Origin: Chryseobacterium camelliae
Lineage (GTDB): Bacteria > Bacteroidota > Bacteroidia > Flavobacteriales > Weeksellaceae
DNA length: 64,000 nucleotides
Assembly: GCF_030818575.1 (NCBI RefSeq)
Contig: NZ_JAUTAL010000001.1
Coordinates: 1,488,001 to 1,552,000 of the forward strand
Direction of reading: 5' to 3'
Shown piece after piece: positions 53,201-61,547 of the stretch (the stretch's first letter is position 1; each line of letters begins with the position of its first letter). Under the pieces are notes generated by a model. It was given only the letters and a program-made list of their open reading frames with translations. It was not told the origin of the DNA and made no database searches. The translations under genes and the position numbers were made by a program.

Positions 53201-53724
53201 CCCTGTTCCTGGTATTCGTTCTCCCATTTAGTGATCAGCCACACCAGCAAAGCAATGAACATAGAAGCCATAGAATATACTTCCCCCTCTACAGCAGAAA
53301 ACCAGAAGGTATCTGAAAAAGTAAAGCATAAAGCTCCAACAGCCCCTGCAAATAAGATCGATATTTCCTGGTGCCTGTTCACCTGATCAAAGTCTTTGTT
53401 CAGCAACCTCCTGAGAAAATGTGTGATGGTCCAGAACAGAAAGAGGATCGTAAGTGCACTGAAAAGAGCGGACATCGCATTGATAACGATTGAATAATTC
53501 TCCCCGCTTCCAAAGGCGAACATGGCCGCAACCGCACCTACAATCTGAAATAAAGCTGCTCCCGGAGCATGTGTTACCTCAAGCTTTACGGCAGATGAAA
53601 TATACTCGCCGCAATCCCAGAAGCTGAAGTTGGGTTCTATGGTTGACAGATAGGTGAAAAATGCAATGAAGAAAATGATCCATCCCGAGACGGTATTCCA
53701 TTGCCTAAAGGTCCAGTTTTTCAT
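50242..53724 (-). CDS. DUF2723 integral membrane protein (protein O-mannosyltransferase-like)
   Basis: This 1160-residue protein has an N-terminal DUF2723 domain (YLSTIEPNFSFWDCGEYISS with the acidic catalytic-type residues, then HAPGAALFQIVGA), about twelve membrane helices up to residue 700, and a soluble C-terminal half with TPR-like helices (ASRAAAALATMGQKAKAIEL). The family is predicted to be a GT-C enzyme that glycosylates proteins or lipids in Bacteroidetes. The adjacent GT-C type gene supports an envelope glycan role. Confidence 0.93.
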   Translation of the reverse strand: MKNWTFRQWNTVSGWIIFFIAFFTYLSTIEPNFSFWDCGEYISSAVKLEVTHAPGAALFQIVGAVAAMFAFGSGENYSIVINAMSALFSALTILFLFWTITHFLRRLLNKDFDQVNRHQEISILFAGAVGALCFTFSDTFWFSAVEGEVYSMASMFIALLVWLITKWENEYQEQGNERWIILIFFILGLSVGVHMMCMLALPAVCLVYYARNYTFTWKNFIWANVITLVILAFVFKIIFPLVMTMFGKLEIFFVNGLGLPFHSGTIAAFVLTVVLCYLIIKYARKLQKKIYQTAALSIVFMLIGFSCWMVIPIRANANPPMNLNDPDTAIGMLDYYNRVQYGDWPTFYGQNYTAFLDANGIEKNEDGSFKTTKTGEIYEKDEKTGTYRKTGDRFNYVFSKSQVSLMPRMFSEDKDVMANYISMYGAPDFTFNYDNEDVANSPEAKQIFEELRKKYEDRSITASDYLKVKPYNLINVQKPSFAQNMDYFISFQNSYYFIRYLMWNFVGRQNDLEGNMENTKGNWISGFSFIDNALWGNQDKMPAKFKNESTVKFFFLPLILGLIGFFFQLNKDFGRFYALLSLFILTSVGIVFYTGVKPFEPRERDYAMVGSFYAFALWIGLGAGAILWFLQSKVKSNAANIAVGVVLLGVPFMMGFQNYNVHDRSNRYTAYDYAYSVLKSLPKEDILFVYGDNDTYPVWAIQETQRFRDDVKVVNFTLASTPWNIDQIKRKTYNAEPIPSQLTHDDYRDGVNDQIYMMKKEDWQGLFSMAKEQGAESTFAEFRKYLVQDSMTLKDAMRFIKYKSPAKDELLKLYFGEEKYEKYNILPVHKFILPVNKDNALRAGIINASDLANTANQIMINYKANTLYKNNLIMMDILANFDWKRPINFSSGGIYDSENVFYLDEYLQFDGFSYRLVPIHTPQTPDGEIGRVDANSLYNIVKNFRWGNFKDLNAHFDETATSNIISYRSSASRAAAALATMGQKAKAIELLDLAAREIPAEKYNDPRSLSSMVYAYIVAGQEQKGLQLAEILKKGIFSEYDYYLSLNKADQTYVRRQMRAKPMEYSLVVSAVTDAYKKLGQKDKAYEYLVQSIEPIDKKFNVFIKDLQQMGKEKAMSESENVQKITPFYQYLFDIMEPFDSTYSKEKESEITNAIIKATQ

Positions 53725-53905
53725 AATAGTAATATCAATTACGCGAAAATAAGGCTTTTCTATGATTTTAGATTCTTTTTAACAAAATTTAAAAATTTGG
53801 CTCACTTTTTGAAAACTTTCCTCTTTGATGACAGCTGTAAAAATAAATTTTATCTCCTGCATGCTGAGAAATCAAACAAAAGTTTAGAAATTATTTATTT
53901 TTTTG

Positions 53906-53913
53906 TATTTTTG
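53906..53913 (+). promoter_or_regulatory. Promoter -7 element of the cysteate-lipid gene pair
   Basis: TATTTTTG matches TAnnTTTG and lies 31 bases before the ATG at 53945. The upstream region is very AT-rich with no clear -33 element. Confidence 0.5.
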
Positions 53914-53944
53914 CCGTCAGATTTTTATTGAAAATAATACACTA

Positions 53945-54983
53945 ATGAGCAATGTTTACGATAATATCCTTGGCCTTATAGGAAACACTCCTATGGTGAA
54001 GCTAAATACTGTTACTAAAGATATTCCTGCAACCGTTTATGCCAAGTTAGAGTCATATAATCCTGGACATTCCACTAAAGATAGAATTGCACTTCATATT
54101 ATAGACAACGCTGAGAGAAAAGGTTTATTGAAAGAAGGTTCTGTAATTGTAGAGACCACCTCCGGAAATACTGGATTCTCTCTTGCCATGGTATGCATCA
54201 TCAAAGGTTATAAATGTATTCTCGCAGTAAGCGATAAGACGAAGCCGGAAAAGATTGCCTATCTTAAGGCATTAGGCGCTACCGTATATGTATGCCCTGC
54301 CAATGTTCCTGCCAACGATCCCCGTTCTTATTATGAAGTAGCCAAAAGAGTAGCTGCAGAAACTCCGAACTCTGTTTATATCAATCAGTACTTCAACGAG
54401 CTGAATATTGATGCGCACTATCAGACTACCGGTCCGGAAATCTGGGAGCAGACCCAGGGAAAGATCACCCATCTTTTTGCCTGTACGGCGAACAGGAGGT
54501 ACACTGTCCGGATCTGCAAAATTCCTGAAAGAAAAGAATCCTGACATCAAAATCATTGGAGTAGATGCCGACGGCTCTATTCTGAAAAGCTATCATGAAA
54601 CCGGAGAGATCCATAAAGAAGATGTTCACCCTTACCAGATTGAAGGTATGGGGAAAAACCTGATCCCTTCTGCCCTTCTGTTTGATAAAATAGATGAATT
54701 TGTGCGGGTAAACGATGAAATGTCAGCCTATAGAACCCGGGAGATCGCTTTGAAAGAAGCCATTATGGGCGGATATACTACCGGTGCTGTTACACAGGCT
54801 TTGATCCAGTATGCACAATCCCATCAGTTTGCTGAAAATGATCTTGTGGTATTGATCTATCCTGATCACGGCTCAAGATACATTACCAAAGTATACAGCG
54901 ATAAATGGATGGCTGAACAAGGCTTCATCAACAACTGTGTTCACAATTATGATGAAGTTTTTAAAACAGAATTCATCAAATAA
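53945..54983 (+). pseudogene. Cysteine synthase-like PLP enzyme, probable cysteate synthase, interrupted by a one-base insertion
   Basis: The first part reads from ATG 53945 to the shifted frame near 54489; the second part continues in the +1 frame to 54983. Removing the C at 54489 restores ACG GGA ACA GGA GGT, the GTGGT PLP-phosphate loop, and gives 345 residues, the usual length. The PLP lysine is in GHSTKDRIA, and TTSGNTG binds substrate. The fold-type II enzyme next to an oxoamine synthase matches the pair that makes cysteate and then capnine-type sulfonolipid in Flavobacteria, so cysteate synthase is likelier than plain cysteine synthase. The shift could be a true mutation or a sequencing error. 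Confidence 0.75.
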
Positions 54984-55008
54984 TAAAAACAACCACGATA
55001 CAAATCAG

Positions 55009-55036
55009 GCCTTTTGATTATAAAAGGCTTTTTTAA
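55009..55036 (+). terminator. Short terminator-like hairpin between the two genes
   Basis: GCCTTTT pairs with AAAAGGC (7 bp) and is followed by TTTTTTAATT. The downstream start codon lies 20 bases further, so it may act as a weak terminator or attenuator. Confidence 0.5.
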
Positions 55037-55055
55037 TTAAAAAAATATTATTGAA

Positions 55056-56318
55056 ATGTTGGATATTTTTGAAAGAATAAAACAAAATCCTGGTCCTCTG
55101 GGACAGTTTGCTGATTATGCTGAAGGCTATTTTGTTTTTCCTAAACTGGAAGGCCCTATTGGCCCAAGAATGAAGTTTCAGGGTAAAGAGGTAATTTTCT
55201 GGAGTGCCAATGATTATCTGGGACTTTGTAACCACCCGGAAGTTCTGGAAGCTGATGCCAAAGCAGCAGCAGAATACGGAATGTTCTACCCGATGGGAGC
55301 CAGAGCAATGTCTGGAGAAACAGAGCAACACCAGCAATTGGAAAAAGAACTGGCGGAATTTACCCAGAAAGAATCTGCTTACCTTCTTAACTTCGGGTAT
55401 CAGGGGATGGTTTCCACGATCGATGCTCTTGTTACGAGACACGACGTTATCGTATATGATGCAGACTCACATGCCTGTATTGTGGATGGGGTACGCCTTC
55501 ATATGGGAAAAAGTTTTACTTTCAAACATAACGATATTGCCAGCCTGGAAAAAAACCTGGAGCGTGCAACCAAAGTAGCGGAAGAAACCGGAGGCGGAAT
55601 CCTTGTGATTACGGAAGGCGTTTTCGGAATGCGCGGAATGCAGGGAAAACTAAAGGAAATATGCGAACTTAAATTAAAATTCAGTTTCCGACTGCTCGTA
55701 GATGATGCACATGGATTCGGGACACTGGGTAAAACCGGTGCAGGAGCAGGTGAAGAACAGGGCTGTCAGGACCAGATCGACGTATATTTCTCCACATTTG
55801 CCAAATCTATGGCAGGTTTCGGTGCATTTATTTCAGGGGATGAGAATATCATCAGGTTCCTTAGATATAACCTTCGTTCGCAGATTTTTGCAAAATCCCT
55901 TACGATGCCTATGGTAATCGGAGGGCTGAAGAGACTTGAATTATTACGCACACGCCCTGAAATCAAAGACAAGCTGTGGGAAAATGTACGTAAACTTCAG
56001 AATGGTCTTAAAGAAAGAGGATACAACCTTGGTAATACCAATACCTGTGTAACGCCTGTATTTATTCAGGGGACCACTATTGAAGCTACGCTTCTGGCTA
56101 AAGATTTAAGAGAAAATTACGGCGTATTTACGTCTGTAGTCGTATATCCTGTGATCCCTAAGGGCATGATTCTCTTGAGATTAATCCCAACCGCTTCTCA
56201 TACTGATTCTGAAATTAATGAGACATTGGCTGCATTTGATGGCATCCGTGAAAAATTAACTTCCGGTTATTACAGGGAAATGGAAAAACAGATGAATATC
56301 GAATACAAGCAGATGTAA
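55056..56318 (+). CDS. Alpha-oxoamine synthase, probable cysteate fatty-acyl transferase
   Basis: This 420-residue PLP enzyme has FWSANDYLGLCNHPEVL, the SGETEQHQQLEKELAEF region, the VDDAHGFGTLGKTGAG cofactor Asp motif and the PLP lysine in STFAKSMAGFGAF. It belongs to the family of BioF, serine palmitoyltransferase and glycine C-acetyltransferase, and its group in Flavobacteria condenses cysteate with an acyl thioester to give capnine-type sulfonolipids needed for gliding and outer membrane lipids. The role is inferred from its neighbour and from published work on the Flavobacterium johnsoniae enzyme; it could instead make a sphingoid base. Confidence 0.85.
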   Translation: MLDIFERIKQNPGPLGQFADYAEGYFVFPKLEGPIGPRMKFQGKEVIFWSANDYLGLCNHPEVLEADAKAAAEYGMFYPMGARAMSGETEQHQQLEKELAEFTQKESAYLLNFGYQGMVSTIDALVTRHDVIVYDADSHACIVDGVRLHMGKSFTFKHNDIASLEKNLERATKVAEETGGGILVITEGVFGMRGMQGKLKEICELKLKFSFRLLVDDAHGFGTLGKTGAGAGEEQGCQDQIDVYFSTFAKSMAGFGAFISGDENIIRFLRYNLRSQIFAKSLTMPMVIGGLKRLELLRTRPEIKDKLWENVRKLQNGLKERGYNLGNTNTCVTPVFIQGTTIEATLLAKDLRENYGVFTSVVVYPVIPKGMILLRLIPTASHTDSEINETLAAFDGIREKLTSGYYREMEKQMNIEYKQM

Positions 56319-56344
56319 ATTGCATTATTCATTAAAAATACCTG

Positions 56345-56371
56345 GCCGTTGAAGATTTTCAGCGGCTTTTT
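56345..56371 (+). terminator. Terminator after the oxoamine synthase gene
   Basis: GCCGTTGAA pairs with TTCAGCGGC (9 bp, one G-U) around GATT, followed by five Ts. It lies 26 bases past the stop at 56318. Confidence 0.8.
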
Positions 56372-56536
56372 GTTTATTTTAGCTTACATTATTAAACAAT
56401 TAACAATTCCAAAATTTTAACTATTTTTAACTAAATATTCTTGAATATGATTGAAATCATGTTATATTCTGTTAAAAATTAGGCTCTTAACATTAGGAGG
56501 GGTACATTTGCTGGCATAATTTCAGAACCTACAATT

Positions 56537-57004
56537 ATGAAACAACCTTTAAAGTACTTAAGAATTGTAATTTTGAGTTTAGTGTTAAGTTTAACTTCTA
56601 CAGTAAGCCAGGCGCAGACCCATAAATACTTAGAGAAAAACAGAGCTATTGCTTCTGAGCTTTCTGCAAAGTACGGAATCCCCGCAGCCATCATTCTTTC
56701 TATAGCGTTCGTTGAAACCGGCGGCGGTACCAGTAAAAGTTCTACCGTTTACAACAATCACTTCGGCATCGTTGGAAATAACAATTCCCATTCCAAATAC
56801 AGGAGCTTTTCCTCAGTAAGAGAATCTTACGAAGCTTTTTGCCAGCTCATCATTAAAAAAGATTATTATTCAGCCCTGAAAGGCAACCTGGATTTCTCCA
56901 AATGGATCAGAGCCATTGCTTCAGCAGGATATTCCACACGCCCTAAAGAATGGATGCGCAGAATCAACCTGATTATCTCAAAATATAAACTCGCAGGCGA
57001 GTAA
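56537..57004 (+). CDS. Exported glucosaminidase-domain protein
   Basis: A 155-residue protein with a signal peptide to about residue 27 (SQAQ cleavage) and a short FlgJ/glucosaminidase fold: YGIPAAIILSIAFVETGGGT with the catalytic Glu in VETGGG, YNNHFGIVGNN, and KYRSFSSVRESYEAF. It probably cuts N-acetylglucosamine linkages in peptidoglycan. It lies at the start of a locus with SGNH and MBOAT genes, but its own terminator follows. Confidence 0.9.
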   Translation: MKQPLKYLRIVILSLVLSLTSTVSQAQTHKYLEKNRAIASELSAKYGIPAAIILSIAFVETGGGTSKSSTVYNNHFGIVGNNNSHSKYRSFSSVRESYEAFCQLIIKKDYYSALKGNLDFSKWIRAIASAGYSTRPKEWMRRINLIISKYKLAGE

Positions 57005-57022
57005 ACAATTTTAAGAATATAA

Positions 57023-57054
57023 AAATAAGCCCCAAGACTGGGGCTTATTTTTTT
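57023..57054 (+). terminator. Terminator after the glucosaminidase gene
   Basis: AAATAAGCCCC pairs with GGGGCTTATTT around a 6-base loop and is followed by a T run. It lies about 20 bases past the stop. Confidence 0.85.
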
Positions 57055-57114
57055 GATTGCTATTGTAAGGATTAAATTATCTGATTAAATTAGCTAAAAA
57101 TTTCCTGGAGCTTT

Positions 57115-58473
57115 ATGAATGCAAACAGAAATTGGCGGGTAGTTGTTTTACTCACCTTATGCTTTGTCATATACTTTGTTATCTCAATATTCATATCTGT
57201 TTTTGATATACACTGGAAGCCTTTGCAGAATGTAAATCTGATATCGGAAATCATCAATCCAGATAAGGCAAATAATAATAACCAGCTTGTACAGGACAGC
57301 CTTAAAAATGCGGCGTCATTACATGCCAGTAAAGAAATGGATTTTGAGCTGTATCAGAATCCAAACCTTATTACAGACTTTACCAAAGGAGACAGCATTA
57401 CAGCATTGCCGCATCTGGCAGAAAAATTATACCAGCTTAAAAAAACCGGAAAGGGAAAAATAAGGATTGCTTATTTCGGGGACAGTATGATTGAAGGAGA
57501 TCTCCTGACCCGTACCTTACGGAAACTGCTTCAACAGGAATTCGGAGGCTACGGTGTAGGCTTTCTTCCTGTTCAGAGCAAGGTAGCTCCTGTACGTGAA
57601 TCCGCAGAGATCAAAGCAACCGGATGGAAGATCGTGAACTTCATGGACAAAAGTGCTCATAATATGTATATATCAGGGTTTAGCTTTACCGGCCCCGGAA
57701 GCACTCATTTCACCGATAAAACTTTGCAAAAAGGTATTGTAACCAATAAATATTTTATATTCGGGCATGCCTCAGGAGGAGCAGCCATTGATTACAACGG
57801 CAGCAGCATCTCCCTGAACGGGCCTGATGCCGTTAACAGGCAATTGCTGGCAAAGGATACTCTTCAGTCTTACACCCTGAGAAGCAGCAGTTCCCAGGTT
57901 CCTTATTATGGGGTAAGCTTTGAATCCGATAACGGGATTATTGTAGATAATTTTTCTTTCCGTGGAATCACAGGCGTAGAGTTCAAGAAAATTGATGAAG
58001 ATTTCCTGAAAGCAGTACAGGAAAAGAACCATTATGATCTTATTGTCATGCAGTATGGCGTAAATCTGCTCTTCAGGCCTAATGATACCGATTATTCATA
58101 TTATGCCAAAATCATGACGCCCAACCTGGTCAAATTCAAAAGCGTATTTTCGGGAAGTGATATCCTGATGGTAAGTACTGCCGACCGTGCATTCCGCTAC
58201 AACGGAGAATACCAGTCTGCAAAAGGGATCCATCAGCTGGTGGAAACCCAGGCTAAAATGGCGTTTGATAACGGATTGTCCTTTTTTAACCTTTTCAAAA
58301 CCATGGGCGGTGACAATTCCATTGTGCAATGGGCTTCCGCAGATCCGCCGCTGGCCAATAAAGATTATGTGCATCCGAACGGTAAAGGAGCAGATATCCT
58401 CGCCGAAAAACTATACCGCGCTATGATGAAAGATTACCATAATTACACTTCTAAAAAAAGAACCGTACAATGA
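57115..58473 (+). CDS. Membrane-anchored SGNH/GDSL-type hydrolase
   Basis: This 452-residue protein has one N-terminal membrane helix (residues 9-30) and a large extracytoplasmic domain. Block I is IAYFGDSMIEGD with the nucleophile S124, and the C-terminal DYVHPNGKGAD supplies the Asp-His pair. It overlaps the following MBOAT gene by 4 bases (ATGA). This is the layout of O-acetyl transfer systems in which an MBOAT protein moves acetyl across the membrane and an SGNH protein puts it on a glycan (PatA/PatB, AlgI/AlgJ). The glycan is not known. Confidence 0.88.
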   Translation: MNANRNWRVVVLLTLCFVIYFVISIFISVFDIHWKPLQNVNLISEIINPDKANNNNQLVQDSLKNAASLHASKEMDFELYQNPNLITDFTKGDSITALPHLAEKLYQLKKTGKGKIRIAYFGDSMIEGDLLTRTLRKLLQQEFGGYGVGFLPVQSKVAPVRESAEIKATGWKIVNFMDKSAHNMYISGFSFTGPGSTHFTDKTLQKGIVTNKYFIFGHASGGAAIDYNGSSISLNGPDAVNRQLLAKDTLQSYTLRSSSSQVPYYGVSFESDNGIIVDNFSFRGITGVEFKKIDEDFLKAVQEKNHYDLIVMQYGVNLLFRPNDTDYSYYAKIMTPNLVKFKSVFSGSDILMVSTADRAFRYNGEYQSAKGIHQLVETQAKMAFDNGLSFFNLFKTMGGDNSIVQWASADPPLANKDYVHPNGKGADILAEKLYRAMMKDYHNYTSKKRTVQ

Positions 58474-60131
58474 ACCGGGTACAAGATCTCCTTTCTACGT
58501 TCGACTGGAACATGTTTCTGCACCAGTTTGTATATGACAGTAAAAACCCTTTGCTCTTCAACAACGGGTTCTTTGTGTATTTTTTCACCCTGTTCATCCT
58601 CCTCTTTTATATCTTAAGGAATCACTATATGGCAAGAAGGTATGTTTTTACCTTTTTCTCCCTGTACTTCTTTTATAAGGCCAGCGGATGGTTTGTAGGT
58701 TTGGTGATTGTTTCGGCTATCGTTAATTATGCGTTGTCCAATGTCATCTATCACAGCCGGAAGAAAAGCGGTAAGACCATGCTTCTTGTTCTGAGCATTA
58801 TTTTTAATCTCGGCCTCCTGTTTTATTATAAGTATACCAATTTCTTCATTACCCTGTACAATGAATTTACAAGCGCTCATGTTCATCCGCTGAACATCCT
58901 GTTGCCGATAGGAATTTCATTTTTCACGTTTGAAAATTTAAGTTATACCATAGATGTCTACCGGGGAGACTTCAAACCGGCTAAAAAATTTACGGATTAC
59001 CTACTCTTCCTTTCGTTCTTCCCTAAACTGATGATGGGGCCTATCGTCCGTGCACACGATTTTGTGCCGCAGATCAACCAGCCGTATTACCTGTCTGAGA
59101 GGGATTTTGCTATGGGGTTTTATCTGATTATTTCCGGGCTGATCAAAAAACTGATCATCTCTGATTATATCACGCTGAATCTCGTTAATTATATTTTTGA
59201 TAATCCTGCGCTGCATGTAGGCCTGGAAAACCTGTTTGCCGTTTACGGTTATGCGATGGTTATTTATTGTGATTTCAGCGGCTACAGTGATATTGCCATA
59301 GGGATTGCATTGTGGCTGGGAGTTAAAATTCCTGCCAACTTCAGGTCGCCTTATCAAAGTAAGAATATTACGGAGTTCTGGCGCAGGTGGCATATTTCTC
59401 TGTCTTCCTGGCTGAAGGATTATCTGTACATCCCTCTGGGAGGAAACCGGAAATTTTCTGTAGCTTCGTTTATTTTCGTCCTGGCATTTCTGTCCGGCAC
59501 GTATTTCATGTCCGTAAATCTTTTCAAGCTTGCCCCTCTTTATGCCGGCCTCATTACATTGCTGATGCTCATCATATTTATCCTTCCGGCGATCATCACA
59601 AAGAATACCAAAGGTATCGCAGCCAACTTCAATCTGCTGACGACCATGCTACTGGGTGGATTCTGGCACGGTGCCAGCTGGAATTTCATTATCTGGGGAG
59701 CCATTCACGGCGTTGGCCTGGGGCTGCATAAGATATGGATGCTGATCACCGGAAAAGCATTTTCCGGGTTCAATAACCATATTGTTTACCGGATTTTTAT
59801 GGGGATTGTTACCTTCCACTTTGTCTGCTTCGGATGGATCTTTTTCAGGGCGGAGGACTTTGATATGGCAGTTTCCATGCTAAAACAGATCTTCTTTAAC
59901 TTTGATGTACAAGCATTTGCACCATTCTATGAAAATTATAAAGGTGTTTTGGGAATGATTGTCCTGGCAATGGCTATCCATCTTATCCCGGAAGGTACCG
60001 TGGACAAACTGATCGCCAGAAGGGAAAGATTCCCGATGATCATGTATATCATCATTTTCTTTGCCTTCCTTCTGCTGTACGGATACTTCAAGTCTGCTGA
60101 ACAGGTGCTGCCAATCTATCTGCAATTCTAG
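58470..60131 (+). CDS. MBOAT-family membrane O-acyltransferase (PatA/AlgI-like)
   Basis: A 553-residue membrane protein with about eleven helices. The MBOAT signature is FWRRWHISLSSWLKDYLYIP, with the catalytic histidine H400 in GGFWHGASWNFIIWG and PLGGNRK between. SYTIDVYRG matches the AlgI/DltB/PatA family. Upstream overlap with the SGNH gene supports a two-component O-acylation system. The stop shares CTAG with the stop of the next, oppositely oriented SGNH gene (60128-60131). Confidence 0.93.
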   Translation: MNRVQDLLSTFDWNMFLHQFVYDSKNPLLFNNGFFVYFFTLFILLFYILRNHYMARRYVFTFFSLYFFYKASGWFVGLVIVSAIVNYALSNVIYHSRKKSGKTMLLVLSIIFNLGLLFYYKYTNFFITLYNEFTSAHVHPLNILLPIGISFFTFENLSYTIDVYRGDFKPAKKFTDYLLFLSFFPKLMMGPIVRAHDFVPQINQPYYLSERDFAMGFYLIISGLIKKLIISDYITLNLVNYIFDNPALHVGLENLFAVYGYAMVIYCDFSGYSDIAIGIALWLGVKIPANFRSPYQSKNITEFWRRWHISLSSWLKDYLYIPLGGNRKFSVASFIFVLAFLSGTYFMSVNLFKLAPLYAGLITLLMLIIFILPAIITKNTKGIAANFNLLTTMLLGGFWHGASWNFIIWGAIHGVGLGLHKIWMLITGKAFSGFNNHIVYRIFMGIVTFHFVCFGWIFFRAEDFDMAVSMLKQIFFNFDVQAFAPFYENYKGVLGMIVLAMAIHLIPEGTVDKLIARRERFPMIMYIIIFFAFLLLYGYFKSAEQVLPIYLQF

Positions 60132-61453
60132 TTCCTGCCCCCGGTAAACAGTTTGGAAAAGGCTTTCCAGATCAGTTCAGCCTGGTTTTCATAGCCGGGC
60201 TTTACGTAATGTACGCCATCTCCGCTTGCCTGCTTTTTCAGTTGTGCCTTCCTGAAAGATCCTTTTCCTCCACTCGCGGTGTACAGATTAAAGAAGGCGG
60301 CCTTGTTCGCTGCTGCAGATTCCCTAAGCCAGCTAATGATTTCAGGAACACGGTTCTGCTTCGGCATATTGTCCGGAGGGGAAATGAGCAGTACCGGAAG
60401 GCCGGGTGCTGCTTCCCTGAATTTTTGAATCAATGTGGCAATATTATTCTGGAATTCCTCTTTTTCAATGGGTGCAAAAGCTTCATTTGTTCCCAGGGCA
60501 ATGATAAGGATATCGGGAGCAATTGTCTTCAGCTGCTGCACCTGTAAAGGATATTTAAGGAAATCGCCATAAGTGGCTCCATTAACGCCTACTGTATTGA
60601 AAACGACTCCTCTATCTGTGTTTTTTAAAAACTGGAATCCGTAAAATATACCTCCGGGAAGATTAGTGCGCATCAGAAAGACATTCTGGGGCTGTGCAAA
60701 ATCCACTTCGGTTTTGAACCCGGTGAATTTCTGTTTACGGATGAGCGTGATGTAATGCTCAAAATCCGGATTGTAATCGAAATAATTTCTTTCTACTTTA
60801 TATACGTTCCCTGCTACCGGATTCAGGATTTTGTCTCCATTAAGCTGCCTGAACCTGGTCGTTGTATTATTGTACTTAGAAACCATTTCATGGAATGTTT
60901 CCCCTTCTGCAGCCGTATGGCTCAGCTGCTCCGTTTTCTTGATGATGAAATTCTTCAGCGGTTGCTGCTCAGTATAGACACTGAATTCCTGCCCATCCAT
61001 ATTTTTATCGTGATAAATAAAAAGCCTGTCAAAACGGTCCTCAGGATTTTTGAAGGTGATCTCCAGAAAAGGATTTTCTTTGCTGCCAATAACAAAACCG
61101 CTTGCTCCCATTTCAGGAAATAGCTTTTGCTCATGCACCAGACGGAATGTTTCCCATGCTTGGTTGCTTGCAGACTCAAAATCTTCGGCACCGTTCGTAT
61201 TTGCCACATTATACGGAAAAACAAGGCCCCGGCCCGCATTGCCATAACGATCCTGGAATTTCTTTCTTAAATAGGAAGTGAGCCAATCGGCCTGGATATG
61301 CGAATCTCCCATAAACAGAATGGTGGAAACGGTATTTTGTTTCAGTTTTTCCGTAAAGGGTTTCAGAACATCACTATTTTCAATTTCCTGCGCATGGCCG
61401 TTGATTAAGAACAATACAAAAAGAAAGCTGATGCTTTTTCGGGTAATTTTCAT
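60128..61453 (-). CDS. Exported SGNH/GDSL-type hydrolase
   Basis: A 441-residue protein with a signal peptide (cleavage near HAQ, residue 22). LFMGDSHIQADWL (S51) is block I, IIALGTNEAF block III and DGVHYVKPGY block V with the catalytic Asp-His pair. It converges on the MBOAT gene with overlapping stop codons. Its size and an insert between blocks resemble the SGNH partner of MBOAT systems, so it may be a deacetylase opposing the transferase or a second transferase. Confidence 0.9.
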   Translation of the reverse strand: MKITRKSISFLFVLFLINGHAQEIENSDVLKPFTEKLKQNTVSTILFMGDSHIQADWLTSYLRKKFQDRYGNAGRGLVFPYNVANTNGAEDFESASNQAWETFRLVHEQKLFPEMGASGFVIGSKENPFLEITFKNPEDRFDRLFIYHDKNMDGQEFSVYTEQQPLKNFIIKKTEQLSHTAAEGETFHEMVSKYNNTTTRFRQLNGDKILNPVAGNVYKVERNYFDYNPDFEHYITLIRKQKFTGFKTEVDFAQPQNVFLMRTNLPGGIFYGFQFLKNTDRGVVFNTVGVNGATYGDFLKYPLQVQQLKTIAPDILIIALGTNEAFAPIEKEEFQNNIATLIQKFREAAPGLPVLLISPPDNMPKQNRVPEIISWLRESAAANKAAFFNLYTASGGKGSFRKAQLKKQASGDGVHYVKPGYENQAELIWKAFSKLFTGGRN

Positions 61454-61525
61454 ACCGTGAATTTATACATTTTTCTGCAAAACCTACATCAGGAAACAAA
61501 ATAAGTAAGTCTGAATTTTAAATCT

Positions 61526-61533
61526 TAACTTTG
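61526..61533 (+). promoter_or_regulatory. -7 element of the radical SAM gene
   Basis: TAACTTTG matches TAnnTTTG, 14 bases before the TTG start at 61548, so the leader is very short. The -33 TTG is not clear. Confidence 0.5.
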
Positions 61534-61547
61534 CAAAAATTTTCCTG

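Noticed and set aside
53903..53944. Upstream Met for the cysteate synthase-like gene
   Set aside because: It lies over the -7 element and adds 14 residues absent from the family start MSNVYDNIL.
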